Origin: CAVWDU01 sp963840725
GTDB taxonomy: Bacteria > Pseudomonadota > Gammaproteobacteria > Pseudomonadales > Halieaceae
Length of the DNA: 64,000 nt
NCBI GenBank assembly: GCA_963840725.1
Contig: CAWIZY010000022.1
Span: forward strand, 1-64,000
Direction of reading: 5' to 3'
This document shows positions 34,405-43,523 of this stretch, piece by piece. Below the pieces are notes generated by a model. That model was not told the DNA's origin. It did no database searches and was given only the letters and a program-made list of their open reading frames with translations. Each line of letters starts with the position of its first letter. The first letter of the stretch is position 1. A program made the position numbers and the translations under genes.

Positions 34405-37400
34405 ATGGGCACAGATAACAGAACAGCGATCAAGCGAATTTCACTGGACGACAAGTACGCGTTGGACAAGGCCCGGGCCTACATGACTGGTGTCGAGGCA
34501 CTGGTGCGGCTGCCCATGCTTCAGCACCAGCGAGACCAGCAGCGCGGCCTGAATACGGCTGCCTTTATCTCCGGCTATCGTGGCTCGCCAGTGGGCGGCG
34601 TCGATCAGGCCATGTGGCGTGCCAGACCCTGGCTTGAGAAACACAATGTGCACTTCCAGCCCGGTATCAACGAGGATCTTGCGGCCACCGCTGTGTGGGG
34701 CAGTCAGCAGACCGATCTCTTCGGTGGCGCGAAGTACGACGGCGTCTTTGCCATGTGGTATGGCAAGGGTCCCGGCGTGGATCGCAGCATGGATGTGATC
34801 AAACACGCCAACGCGTTTGGTACCTCCCGTTACGGCGGTGTGCTGGCAGTGGCCGGGGACGATCATGCCTGTAAATCTTCTACCCTGCCGCACCAGTCCG
34901 AGCATATGTTCATCGGCGCGTCGGTTCCCGTCCTGAGTCCTGCCAACGTCCAGGAGGTCCTGGACCTGGGGGTTTATGGCTGGGAGTTATCCCGTTACAG
35001 CGGTTGCTGGGTGGCCCTCAAGGCGATCACGGAAAATATGGATTCGGCGATCTCCGCCGACATTGACCCCAACCGTATCAATATCGTTATTCCCGATGAG
35101 TTCAAACTGCCGCCCGGCGGTGTCCATGGCCGTTGGCCGGACAAGCCTCTGGAGCAGGAACTGCGTCTGAACAAGTACAAGATCTATGCCGCCCGCGAGT
35201 TTGCCCGGGTCAACGGGCTCAACAGAATCGTGATCGACAGTCCCCGGGCCCGGTTTGGCATTGTGACCACCGGCAAGGCTTATCTCGATGTGATGCAGGC
35301 CCTGGAGGATATGGGAATTGATGATGCCGTGGCCGCCGAGATAGGCCTGAGGGTCTACAAAGTGGGTATGAGTTGGCCCCTGGAGCCGCGCACAACACAC
35401 GAGTTTGCCGAGGGGCTGGAGGAAATCCTGGTTGTGGAGGAGAAACGCTCGATCATCGAAGATCAACTCACCGGCCAGCTCTACAATAACCCCGTAGCAG
35501 CCAGGCCGCGGGTGATAGGTGAGTTCGATGAACTCGGTGCGAGCCTGTTGCCGAATCTGGGGGAGCTGACGCCTGCAACGATTGCGCTGGCCATCGGCAG
35601 TCGGGTCAAGCGCTACTACCAATCCGAGACCATGGAACGGCGGCTGCGCTGGATTGAAGACAAAGAACGATCTCTGGCCTCCCCGGGTGGCGGCATCGAG
35701 CGCGTACCGCACTTCTGTTCCGGTTGCCCGCACAACACTTCGACCCGGGTGCCCGAGGGCAGTCATGCGCTGGGTGGCATTGGCTGTCACTATATGGCCA
35801 CCTGGATGCCCGACCGGGAAACTCATACCTTCACCCAGATGGGCGGGGAGGGAGCGACCTGGATCGGTCAGGCCCCCTTTACCGAGACGCAGCACGTATT
35901 CCAGAACCTCGGCGACGGGACTTACTTTCACTCGGGCCTGCTGGCTATCCGGGCCGCGGTGTCTTCCGGAGTGAATATTACCTACAAGATTCTGTATAAC
36001 GACGCGGTGGCGATGACCGGCGGGCAGCCCATCGACGGCAGCCTGACCGTGGAAGACCTGATCTACCAGCTGCGCGGCGAGGGAGTGAAGCGTATTGCAC
36101 TGGTCAGCGATTACCCGGACAAATGGCGCAGTCGCTTCAGCAGCATCCCGGGCTATAGCCTTCATCATCGGGACGAAATGGACAGCCTGCAGAAAGAGCT
36201 GCGCGAGTTCAGCGGTACTTCGGTGATTGTTTTCCAGCAAACTTGCGCCGCTGAAAAACGCCGGCGGCGCAAAAAAGGGGAACTCGAAGACCCGGCCAAG
36301 CGGCTGTTTATCAATGCGGCTGTTTGTGAGGGCTGTGGCGACTGCAGCCTAAAATCCAACTGCCTGTCGATTGTACCCAAGGAAACTGAGCTGGGGCGCA
36401 AGCGGCAGATAGATCAGAGCTCCTGCAACAAGGACTATAGCTGCGCCAATGGGTTCTGCCCCAGTTTTGTCACGGTATTGGGCGGTAGACTGAAGAAACC
36501 CACGGTGGGGACGGATAGTGTGGATACGGTATTCGACCCATTGCCGGAGCCGCAGTTGCCCTCACTGGAACGCCCCTGGAATACGGTGGTTACCGGTGTC
36601 GGTGGTACGGGTGTGCTGACCATATCGGCCTTGATCGCCATGGCGGCACACATTGAAGGCAAGGGTTGCGCAACGCTGAATCAGACCGGGCTGGCCCAGA
36701 AATTTGGCGCGGTGGTTAGCCACGTTCGGGTGGGCGCGGAGCAGGAAGATATCAAAGCGGTGCGCATCTCTGCGGGCGAGGCGGATCTGTTGCTCGGTTG
36801 CGATCTGGTAGTGACGACGACCTATGAGGCCATGGGCAAGGTCTCCACCGGCAGGACTCACGCGGTGGTCAATGAGGCCGAGGTGCCGACGGCTGCGTTT
36901 ATTCTGGACCCCGACGCCAAATTCCCCACCGCGGCGATGAAGCAGCGCATCAACGCGGAAATGGGTGAAGAAAATTGTCATTTTATCGACTCAACGGCGA
37001 TTGCAACCCGCCTGCTTGGCGATGCCATCGCCAGCAACCTGTTTCTGCTCGGTTTTGCCTGGCAGCAGGGTATGGTGCCGGTATCGGCCAATGCCCTGGA
37101 GCAGGCCATTGAGCTCAACGGGGTAGCCGTCGAGTTTAATAAACACGCCTTTCTCTGGGGCAGACGCTGCGCTGACCAGCCGGAGAAAGTGTTGGCCGTC
37201 GTCTCTGACTCAAAGAAACCACGGCTCCAGCTCAGCCTGGAAGAGGTGATCAGTGATCGCGAATCACGCCTCAGTGATTACCAGGACGCGGCCTACGCGG
37301 CAACCTATCGCGCCCGGGTGGAGCGAGTCCGGCTAGCTGACCCGCAGAGTGACGAGACCGATTCGCTGACCATGGCTTTTGCACGCAACCTGCACAAGTT

Positions 37401-37899
37401 GATGGCCTACAAGGATGAATACGAGGTGGCGCGGTTGTACAGCGACGGCCAGTTCCAGCGCCAACTGGAGCAGCAGTTTGAAGGCGACTATGAGTTGCGC
37501 TTTAATCTGGCGCCACCGCTGTTGAGTAAGCGCGATCCGAACACCGGGCAATTGATAAAGCGGGAGTTTGGTCCCTGGTTAATGGGTGCCTTCGGGTTGC
37601 TGGCCAAATTCCGGTCTTTGCGTGGCGGCCGGTTCGATGTATTTGGCTACACCGAAGAGCGTCGCCAGGAACGCGCAGATATCGACGAGTATGTGGCCCT
37701 GATGGAAGAGGTTCTTGCCGCTGTGGGAGACGACAACTACGACGCTGCCCTGGAGCTGGCGCGTCTGCCAGCCAAACTGCGTGGATACGGTCATGTGAAG
37801 GACCGCAACCGGGAGAACCTGGGGCTGCGTAAACAGCAGCTGTTGAGGCAGTTGCGTAACGAAGAGTTCAGCCCGGTGACCGTAGTTAATGCCGCGTGA
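34405..37899 (+). CDS. Indolepyruvate ferredoxin oxidoreductase (fused alpha-gamma)
   Basis: This 1164-residue TPP enzyme oxidatively decarboxylates aryl- or branched-chain 2-oxo acids to acyl-CoA, reducing ferredoxin. It is the fused form with alpha (pyrimidine and TPP-binding parts) then a 4Fe-4S domain (CEGCGDCSLKSNCLSI, about 645-660), then the gamma domain (VVTGVGGTGVLTISALIAMAA). The zinc/iron-sulfur-like HFCSGCPHNTST block is in the alpha part. The C-terminal 150 residues are charged and less conserved. The start at 34405 follows ggtggcggg. A -10-like TATACT lies at 34359-34364. Reduced ferredoxin could feed Rnf. Confidence 0.9.
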   Translation: MGTDNRTAIKRISLDDKYALDKARAYMTGVEALVRLPMLQHQRDQQRGLNTAAFISGYRGSPVGGVDQAMWRARPWLEKHNVHFQPGINEDLAATAVWGSQQTDLFGGAKYDGVFAMWYGKGPGVDRSMDVIKHANAFGTSRYGGVLAVAGDDHACKSSTLPHQSEHMFIGASVPVLSPANVQEVLDLGVYGWELSRYSGCWVALKAITENMDSAISADIDPNRINIVIPDEFKLPPGGVHGRWPDKPLEQELRLNKYKIYAAREFARVNGLNRIVIDSPRARFGIVTTGKAYLDVMQALEDMGIDDAVAAEIGLRVYKVGMSWPLEPRTTHEFAEGLEEILVVEEKRSIIEDQLTGQLYNNPVAARPRVIGEFDELGASLLPNLGELTPATIALAIGSRVKRYYQSETMERRLRWIEDKERSLASPGGGIERVPHFCSGCPHNTSTRVPEGSHALGGIGCHYMATWMPDRETHTFTQMGGEGATWIGQAPFTETQHVFQNLGDGTYFHSGLLAIRAAVSSGVNITYKILYNDAVAMTGGQPIDGSLTVEDLIYQLRGEGVKRIALVSDYPDKWRSRFSSIPGYSLHHRDEMDSLQKELREFSGTSVIVFQQTCAAEKRRRRKKGELEDPAKRLFINAAVCEGCGDCSLKSNCLSIVPKETELGRKRQIDQSSCNKDYSCANGFCPSFVTVLGGRLKKPTVGTDSVDTVFDPLPEPQLPSLERPWNTVVTGVGGTGVLTISALIAMAAHIEGKGCATLNQTGLAQKFGAVVSHVRVGAEQEDIKAVRISAGEADLLLGCDLVVTTTYEAMGKVSTGRTHAVVNEAEVPTAAFILDPDAKFPTAAMKQRINAEMGEENCHFIDSTAIATRLLGDAIASNLFLLGFAWQQGMVPVSANALEQAIELNGVAVEFNKHAFLWGRRCADQPEKVLAVVSDSKKPRLQLSLEEVISDRESRLSDYQDAAYAATYRARVERVRLADPQSDETDSLTMAFARNLHKLMAYKDEYEVARLYSDGQFQRQLEQQFEGDYELRFNLAPPLLSKRDPNTGQLIKREFGPWLMGAFGLLAKFRSLRGGRFDVFGYTEERRQERADIDEYVALMEEVLAAVGDDNYDAALELARLPAKLRGYGHVKDRNRENLGLRKQQLLRQLRNEEFSPVTVVNAA

Positions 37900-38030
37900 G
37901 CCCTGTATTGTGATTACTTTGAGAGGTGGTTCAGCCTATTTGGCAACGAAACCGGTGGCCGTTCGGGGCGTTTCGATGGCAGAATATCACGGTCAGCGAC
38001 GGCTGCAGGCTTGTCTGTGTACCTAGGTAA

Positions 38031-38060
38031 ACGTGAGTACACGTGGGCACACGTGGGTAG
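38031..38060. repeat. Three direct 10-bp repeats upstream of ilvE
   Basis: Units acgtgagtac, acgtgggcac and acgtgggtag follow each other with exact 10-bp spacing, one helix turn apart, 54-83 bp before the ilvE start. This arrangement fits a regulator binding site on one face of DNA, but I cannot name a regulator. A further near-copy, acctaggtaa, sits immediately upstream at 38021-38030. Confidence 0.5.
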
Positions 38061-38113
38061 TTGCCCCGTCCCATAACTCGCTGCGTCGTCACAAGCCGGA
38101 ACACGGAGACTGT

Positions 38114-39184
38114 ATGTCAATCAAGTTGGAACTTCTGGGAGTAGATTCTCGTGGGTCCTGCCCGCAGGAGTTGGCCTTCGGCAACGTATTTTCAGACCAC
38201 ATGTTCAGTCAGCATTATGACGCCGGCGAGGGGTGGCATGGGGCTGCCATTGAGCCGTTTCATAGTTTCACCCTGCATCCGGCCGCCGCCGTGCTTCACT
38301 ATGGGCAAGAAATTTTTGAAGGTCTGAAAGCTTACCGACGTCCCGATGGCGGGGTAAACCTGTTTCGCCCCCAGGAGAATATCCGGCGCTTCAATGCCTC
38401 GGCCACACGTATGGTTATGCCTCCGGTGGATCCCGCACTGCACCTTGAGGCGATCAAACGTCTGGTTCAGGTTGACAGCGCCTGGGTTCCCGATCGACCC
38501 GGCGCCGCCTACTACCTGCGCCCCGCCATGATCGCGACTACGCCCAAACTGGGCCTGGGTGCGGCCTCGTCCTACCTCCACTTCGTGATCGGTGGTCCGG
38601 TAGGACCTTATTTCAAAGAGGGCTTTAATCCGGTCTCGGTCTATATTTCAGACGTGTGCAGGCGGGCGGTCAAAGGCGGGGTAGGTGAGGCAAAAACCGG
38701 AGGCAACTACGCTGCAAGTCTTTTCATGGGTGAGCAGGTCGCCAGCGAGGGCTACACCCAGGTGTTGTGGCTGGACGCGATCGAGGGGCGGTATGTGGAA
38801 GAAGTCGGGGCGATGAACATTTGTTTCGCGCGCCGCGATGGCAGCGTTGTTACCCCCTCACTGACGGGCAGTATCCTGGCCGGCATTACCCGCGATTCCC
38901 TGTTGCATCTCGCACCCAGCCTGGGTCATCCGATTTCCGAGGAGCGTCTGGATGTTGAGGAGTTACTGGCCGATATCGAGTCCGGCGAGATCACCGAGGT
39001 CTTCGGCTGCGGCACCGCCGCCGTGATCTCCCCGGTAGGCAGGCTGCACTTCCGTGGGCGTGATTACGTGATCAATAACAATCAGGCAGGGCCCGTGGCG
39101 GAGCGGCTCTATAAGGAGTTGACTGCGATTCAGTATGGGCAGGCCGAGGATCCATTTGGCTGGACTGTACCTGTAGAGGACTGA
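38114..39184 (+). CDS. ilvE: Branched-chain amino-acid aminotransferase
   Basis: This 356-residue class IV (BCAT type II) aminotransferase has the PLP lysine in GVGEAKTGGNYAASL. QEIFEGLKAYRRPDG and FGCGTAAVISPVG are family blocks. It interconverts branched-chain amino acids and 2-oxo acids, which are also possible IOR substrates. It lies 214 bp after the IOR gene on the same strand. The start at 38114 follows cggagactgt. Confidence 0.92.
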   Translation: MSIKLELLGVDSRGSCPQELAFGNVFSDHMFSQHYDAGEGWHGAAIEPFHSFTLHPAAAVLHYGQEIFEGLKAYRRPDGGVNLFRPQENIRRFNASATRMVMPPVDPALHLEAIKRLVQVDSAWVPDRPGAAYYLRPAMIATTPKLGLGAASSYLHFVIGGPVGPYFKEGFNPVSVYISDVCRRAVKGGVGEAKTGGNYAASLFMGEQVASEGYTQVLWLDAIEGRYVEEVGAMNICFARRDGSVVTPSLTGSILAGITRDSLLHLAPSLGHPISEERLDVEELLADIESGEITEVFGCGTAAVISPVGRLHFRGRDYVINNNQAGPVAERLYKELTAIQYGQAEDPFGWTVPVED

Positions 39185-39191
39185 GTCAACG

Positions 39192-39968
39192 CTACGGGGC
39201 CTGCTGGCCCTCTGGCGTCGCAAGTTGTTCGGGTTGGAGCTGCAGGTAGCGACGCAAGTAGTGAACGCAGAGATAAAAAGGCCCCGTATCCAACAAGGCG
39301 ACGGTGGCCTTGAACAGGTAGTTGCTCCCGATCAGGATGAGTAAGGCCTTAACGGTGATCTCTTCGCGCAGGAATGCCGCCCCGAAGGTCACAGTGATCA
39401 CCATCACTGAATCGACCATCTGACTCATCAGCGTACTGAAGTTGTTGCGCACCCAGAGATGCTTGCCCCTGGTGACCCGCTTCCAGAAGTGAAACAGCTG
39501 CACATCGCAATACTGAGCAGCAATGTAGGCCAACATGGAAGCAAATACAGCCCCGGATGTAGTGGCGTAGATAAGCTGGTACAGGCCCACGCTGTCTTCT
39601 ACCAGGGCGCCGTTAGGCAAGGCCACTGGCGCTGACAGCTGCAGGATCTGCCAGGGAGGCATGCTGGCATCGGGGACTGACGGGATACTATTGCCAAGAA
39701 ACAACACGAACAGGATAAAGAAGTTGAGTCCGAGGCCAACGCTTACCAGGAAGTTGGCCCGCGCCTTACCGTAGAGTTCACAGACCAGGTCAGTACACAG
39801 AAAAGTCAGCGGATACGGCAGTACGCCAACGGCCAGTGCCATAGGGCCCAGTTGCACAAATCGGGTGATGCCGATCACGTTGAGCAGGGTCATGGCGCAC
39901 AGAAACGTGCCCGCCAGTACCAGGAATACCCGTTCCCGCCGCTCTTGCAGCTCTCCGGTGGCGAGCAT
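39192..39968 (-). CDS. Queuosine-precursor transporter (YhhQ family)
   Basis: This 258-residue inner-membrane protein of the VUT/YhhQ family has about six or seven TMs. The family core reads VGVLPYPLTFLCTDLVCELYGK, and the second half has HLWVRNNFSTLMSQMVDS. YhhQ imports preQ0/preQ1. It begins at the ATG at 39968 (the preceding TTG is also possible), four bases downstream of the SDR stop, so the two are likely coupled. A PTPS-like gene lies just beyond the SDR, so queuosine or pterin chemistry is a shared theme. Confidence 0.85.
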   Translation of the reverse strand: MLATGELQERRERVFLVLAGTFLCAMTLLNVIGITRFVQLGPMALAVGVLPYPLTFLCTDLVCELYGKARANFLVSVGLGLNFFILFVLFLGNSIPSVPDASMPPWQILQLSAPVALPNGALVEDSVGLYQLIYATTSGAVFASMLAYIAAQYCDVQLFHFWKRVTRGKHLWVRNNFSTLMSQMVDSVMVITVTFGAAFLREEITVKALLILIGSNYLFKATVALLDTGPFYLCVHYLRRYLQLQPEQLATPEGQQAP

Positions 39969-39971
39969 CAA

Positions 39972-40673
39972 TCAGTGCTCCTGCTGGCCGAGGTTGGCGT
40001 GCAGCACGGCGCCATTGATCACGGGATTGTGGTGCGCCCAATGGATCAACTCCGCGATCTCCTGCGCGGTGATCAGTCTGCCGTAGCTATTCATCGCCGC
40101 CAGCGAATCAATCAATTGGGTATCGTTATTCAGGTGGGTGCGCAGCATTTCAGTGTCCGTGAAGCCCGGACAGATCAAGGCAGTGTGTATCCCTGTACCG
40201 AACAGATCCTGACAGCTGGCTCGCATCATGCCAAGTTGCGCGTGCTTGCTGATCACGTAACTGAAGGTTCCCGCGACGGCTTTTTCTGACAGCGTTGAGC
40301 CGACATAGAGCAGGCTGGACCGCTTTGGCATGAGTGGCAGCAGGCGTTGATTGAGGCTGTTGATGGCGACCACGTTGGTCTCCAGTACTTCGCGAAGGGC
40401 GTCACTCGAGCAGTCGGTGGTGCTGTCCTTACGCATCTGGCAGGCATTGTGAACAAGGGCCACACTGTCACTGCTTTCTACAACCGGTCGCAGGGTTTCG
40501 CAGGCCGTGGCGATGGCGTGGTCCGAAGCCAGGTCGCAGCACAGATTTTCTATCTCTGGTAATCGGCAAGTGCGTCGCGACAAATTATAGACACGGTAGC
40601 CGTCGTTGAGAAAACGCTGTGCCGTGGCCTCGCCAATACCCACACTGGCGCCAGTGATAATTGCTGTCATCAT
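39972..40673 (-). CDS. Short-chain dehydrogenase (sepiapterin-reductase-like SDR)
   Basis: This 233-residue classical SDR has the NAD(P) loop TGASVGIG, an NNAG-equivalent HNACQMRK, catalytic Ser in YVGSTLSEK and YVISK as the YxxxK pair. The N-terminal Arg-rich stretch after the second strand (NLSRRTC) suggests NADPH. Overall it resembles the sepiapterin-reductase/benzil-reductase group rather than FabG. It is divergent from the PTPS-like gene and coupled to the transporter. The substrate is not readable. Confidence 0.75.
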   Translation of the reverse strand: MMTAIITGASVGIGEATAQRFLNDGYRVYNLSRRTCRLPEIENLCCDLASDHAIATACETLRPVVESSDSVALVHNACQMRKDSTTDCSSDALREVLETNVVAINSLNQRLLPLMPKRSSLLYVGSTLSEKAVAGTFSYVISKHAQLGMMRASCQDLFGTGIHTALICPGFTDTEMLRTHLNNDTQLIDSLAAMNSYGRLITAQEIAELIHWAHHNPVINGAVLHANLGQQEH

Positions 40674-40900
40674 GGTGGTTGCTACTCCTGCTATTGGCGT
40701 AAAAACGCCGGGAGACCGGGGGCGGGGCGCTTCATTGGAGCGCCAGATTCAGCTATTTCCAGTGATGCGTCAAGGCCTGCGAGTCGCTGCACAGCCTGCC
40801 CTGAAAGCATGGCGGTCACAGAGTCCGGGTACAGTCTGCAGTTGCAGTGACCGCCGCCAGGCGGGACAATGTTGGTTCAGTCGACTGACCGGAACTCGTT

Positions 40901-41419
40901 ATGGAACGCCTCACCACGCTGTATATCGACAAGGAAAGTCACAAATTTTCCGTCGCGCACTATACTATTTTTTCCGCCACGGAGCGCGAGCGACTGCATG
41001 GGCACAACTATTCAGTCTCCGCCCGGATCGTCGCGCCCATGGGAGACAACGGCTTTGCCGCAGATTACAACGTCTACAAATCCCGGCTGCGGGAGCTCTG
41101 TGAAGCCCTGGACGAATACCTGCTGCTTGCGGGTGAATCACCCCATCAGAAAATCGAGGAGGCCGGGGATATGTTTCGGGTGCGTTTCGCCGATGATGAG
41201 ATGCTCTTTCTGCGCAGTGACAGCCAGGTTCTGCCTATCCGTAATGCAACGGTAGAAGAGTTTTCCCACTATCTGCTGCAGGGCTTACTGGTGGCCTCCG
41301 AGGGCGACGACCTGCGCGAGGTGGAGCTGTGCGTCGCCTCTGGTCCCGGCCAGAAAGGTTGCTCCCTGTGGCGCAGCGACGACTCACTCGGCAGAGCGCA
41401 GCTGTGCCGAAGTGATTAA
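40901..41419 (+). CDS. PTPS/QueD-family protein lacking the classical triad
   Basis: This 172-residue T-fold protein keeps the three zinc histidines (H20 in FSVAHY, H33 and H35 in LHGHNY). The Cys that precedes HGH in PTPS and QueD is missing: the stretch is ATERERLHGH, with Glu at -5 and -3. The family's catalytic Asp-His pair reads LDEYLLL, with Glu for His. PTPS-III proteins, which substitute for FolB, also replace this Cys with Glu, so that role is one option. A tetrahydropterin role with the neighbouring SDR is another. It is about 40 residues longer than QueD. Confidence 0.7.
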   Translation: MERLTTLYIDKESHKFSVAHYTIFSATERERLHGHNYSVSARIVAPMGDNGFAADYNVYKSRLRELCEALDEYLLLAGESPHQKIEEAGDMFRVRFADDEMLFLRSDSQVLPIRNATVEEFSHYLLQGLLVASEGDDLREVELCVASGPGQKGCSLWRSDDSLGRAQLCRSD

Positions 41420-41430
41420 CCGGGCCGTGT

Positions 41431-43461
41431 TCAGGCGGCGATGCCGCTGTGCATGAGCAGGGGTTCAATACGCGGCTCGCGGCCACGAAAAGCGACAAAA
41501 AGCTCCATGGCATCCCGCGATCCACCGGTCTCGAGGATCTGTCTGCGAAAATCCAGCCCGGTATCGGGGTTGAAAATACCGTCTTCCTCAAAGCGCGAGT
41601 AGGCATCGGCTGACAGCACCTCGGCCCACTTGTAACTGAAATACCCCGCGGCGTACCCGCCCGCGAAAATATGCGAAAAGCTGTTTTGGAGCCGATTGAA
41701 GGGCGGTGCGGGAACGACAGCTATCTTTGCCCGCACTTCATCCAGCAGCGCTTGCACACGATCTGCCCCCTCGTCGTTCCATTCCAGATGCAGTCGAAAA
41801 TCAAACAGGGCGAATTCCAGTTGTCTGGCCAGGGCCATCGCTGATTGAAAATTGCGTGCTGCCAGCATTTTTTCCAACAGCGACTCGGGAAGCGGTTCAC
41901 CGCTTTCATGATGGCCTGAAATAAAGCTCAGCGCTTCGGGCTCCCAGCACCAGTTTTCCAGGAACTGGCTGGGGAGTTCAACCGCGTCCCAGGCCACACC
42001 GTTGATTCCCGATACCGGCCCCACAATTTGTCTGGTCAGCATGTGATGCAGCCCGTGTCCGAACTCGTGGAACAAGGTGGTGAGTTCGTTGGAGGTCAGC
42101 AGAGAGGGCTTGTCTTCCACCGGCGGGGTAAAATTGCACACCAGATAGGCCACCGGAAGCTGTAAGCCGCTGCGACCCATTCGACGAACCCGGCAGTCGG
42201 CCATCCAGGCGCCGCCGCGCTTGTTCTCGCGGGCGTACAAGTCGAGGTAGAAGCGTGCGGTCAACTCACCGTCTGAGTGGACCTCGAACAGGCGCACATC
42301 TGCATGGTAACGATCAAACTGTTCCACCTCGGTGATATCGATGGCAAAGAGTCGCTTCGCCACCTCGAACAAGCCCGCTAACACTCGATCTACAGGCAGG
42401 TAGGGCCGGATCTCCTCTTCCGATATATCGAAGGTGCGCTGCTTCAGCTTTTCACTGTAATAGGCTACATCCCATGCTTGTAGTTTCGCGCAACCGCACT
42501 CAGCGGCAAATTTACACAGGGCGCTCCATTCGGCCTCTGCCTGAGGTCTGGAGCGCTCCGCCAGTTGCTCCAGGAATGCCAGAACGTCTTCGGGGCTGTC
42601 TGCCATCTTGGTGGCCAGCGACAGTTCTGCATAGTTGCCAAAACCGAGCAGCCTGGCCATTTGCCGTCGCAGGTCGAGTTTCTCTTTGATGAGTGCGCTG
42701 TTGTCCCAGCGGCCCGCGTCAGGGCCCTGGTCCGAAGCGCGGGTGACATTCGCGGTATAGACTTCCCGTCGGATATCGCGGTTGTCGCAATAGGTCATGA
42801 CCGGCAGCACCGAAGGCAAGTCCAGAGTCAGTAAATAACCCTCGCTACCGGCCTGCTGTGCCAACTGCGCAGCGCTCGCCAGTGCCGTTGCAGGCAGACC
42901 TGCCAATTCGTCGGCGGTGGTGGCTCTGCGCCAGCCGTTGGTGGCATCTAATACGTTTTCGCCAAATCTACTGCCCAGGTCGGACAACTGTTTTCTGATG
43001 TCTCCAAACAGCCGCTTCTGTGCCGCCGGGAGTGACACGCCTGCCAGGCGAAAGTCCCGCAGGGCATTCTGAACGGTCTTTTGCCGGGCCTCATCGAGTT
43101 TGCTGAAAGCTGGGCTATCTGCAATCTGCTGGTAGGCGGCGCACAAGCCACTGTGCTGACCCAACCAGGTGCCGTATTCCGACAATAGCGGCAGACATTG
43201 ATTGTAAGCCGAGCGCAAGTCATCACTGTTGCAGACGGCGTTCAGGTGGCTGATTGGTGACCAGCACTGTGCCAGTTCATCGTCCAGTTCTTCAATGGGT
43301 GCCAGCAGGGAGTCCCAATCGTGTTGCTCGGTGGCCGCCAGCAGTGTCTCGATAGCGGCTTTGTTGCGTTCGATCAGCTCCCGGACCGCGGGCTCTGCGT
43401 GTTCCACGCGAATCCGCGAGAAAGGTGGGAGTGAGTGTGACTCGAGTAGCGGGTTGGACAT
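41431..43461 (-). CDS. prlC: Oligopeptidase A (M3 metallopeptidase)
   Basis: This 676-residue cytosolic zinc peptidase degrades short peptides, including signal-peptide fragments. The HExxH motif is in TTLFHEFGHGLHHML (about residue 465), with the third ligand Glu in LENWCWEPEAL. Length is normal for PrlC. Its stop lies 11 bp from the PTPS-like stop on the other strand. In many proteobacteria it is adjacent to different genes, so context adds nothing. Confidence 0.93.
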   Translation of the reverse strand: MSNPLLESHSLPPFSRIRVEHAEPAVRELIERNKAAIETLLAATEQHDWDSLLAPIEELDDELAQCWSPISHLNAVCNSDDLRSAYNQCLPLLSEYGTWLGQHSGLCAAYQQIADSPAFSKLDEARQKTVQNALRDFRLAGVSLPAAQKRLFGDIRKQLSDLGSRFGENVLDATNGWRRATTADELAGLPATALASAAQLAQQAGSEGYLLTLDLPSVLPVMTYCDNRDIRREVYTANVTRASDQGPDAGRWDNSALIKEKLDLRRQMARLLGFGNYAELSLATKMADSPEDVLAFLEQLAERSRPQAEAEWSALCKFAAECGCAKLQAWDVAYYSEKLKQRTFDISEEEIRPYLPVDRVLAGLFEVAKRLFAIDITEVEQFDRYHADVRLFEVHSDGELTARFYLDLYARENKRGGAWMADCRVRRMGRSGLQLPVAYLVCNFTPPVEDKPSLLTSNELTTLFHEFGHGLHHMLTRQIVGPVSGINGVAWDAVELPSQFLENWCWEPEALSFISGHHESGEPLPESLLEKMLAARNFQSAMALARQLEFALFDFRLHLEWNDEGADRVQALLDEVRAKIAVVPAPPFNRLQNSFSHIFAGGYAAGYFSYKWAEVLSADAYSRFEEDGIFNPDTGLDFRRQILETGGSRDAMELFVAFRGREPRIEPLLMHSGIAA

Positions 43462-43523
43462 GTGCAGAGGGTCTCAGCAGTGCGATTGGGTCGGTATTCT
43501 AGCGCAGATTCTGCCTGTTTGCG

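Noticed and set aside
34987..36240. 417-codon open frame antisense to the indolepyruvate oxidoreductase
   Set aside because: It lies wholly opposite a well-conserved gene, has no recognisable motif and reads His/Arg-rich, typical of a shadow frame in G+C-rich DNA.
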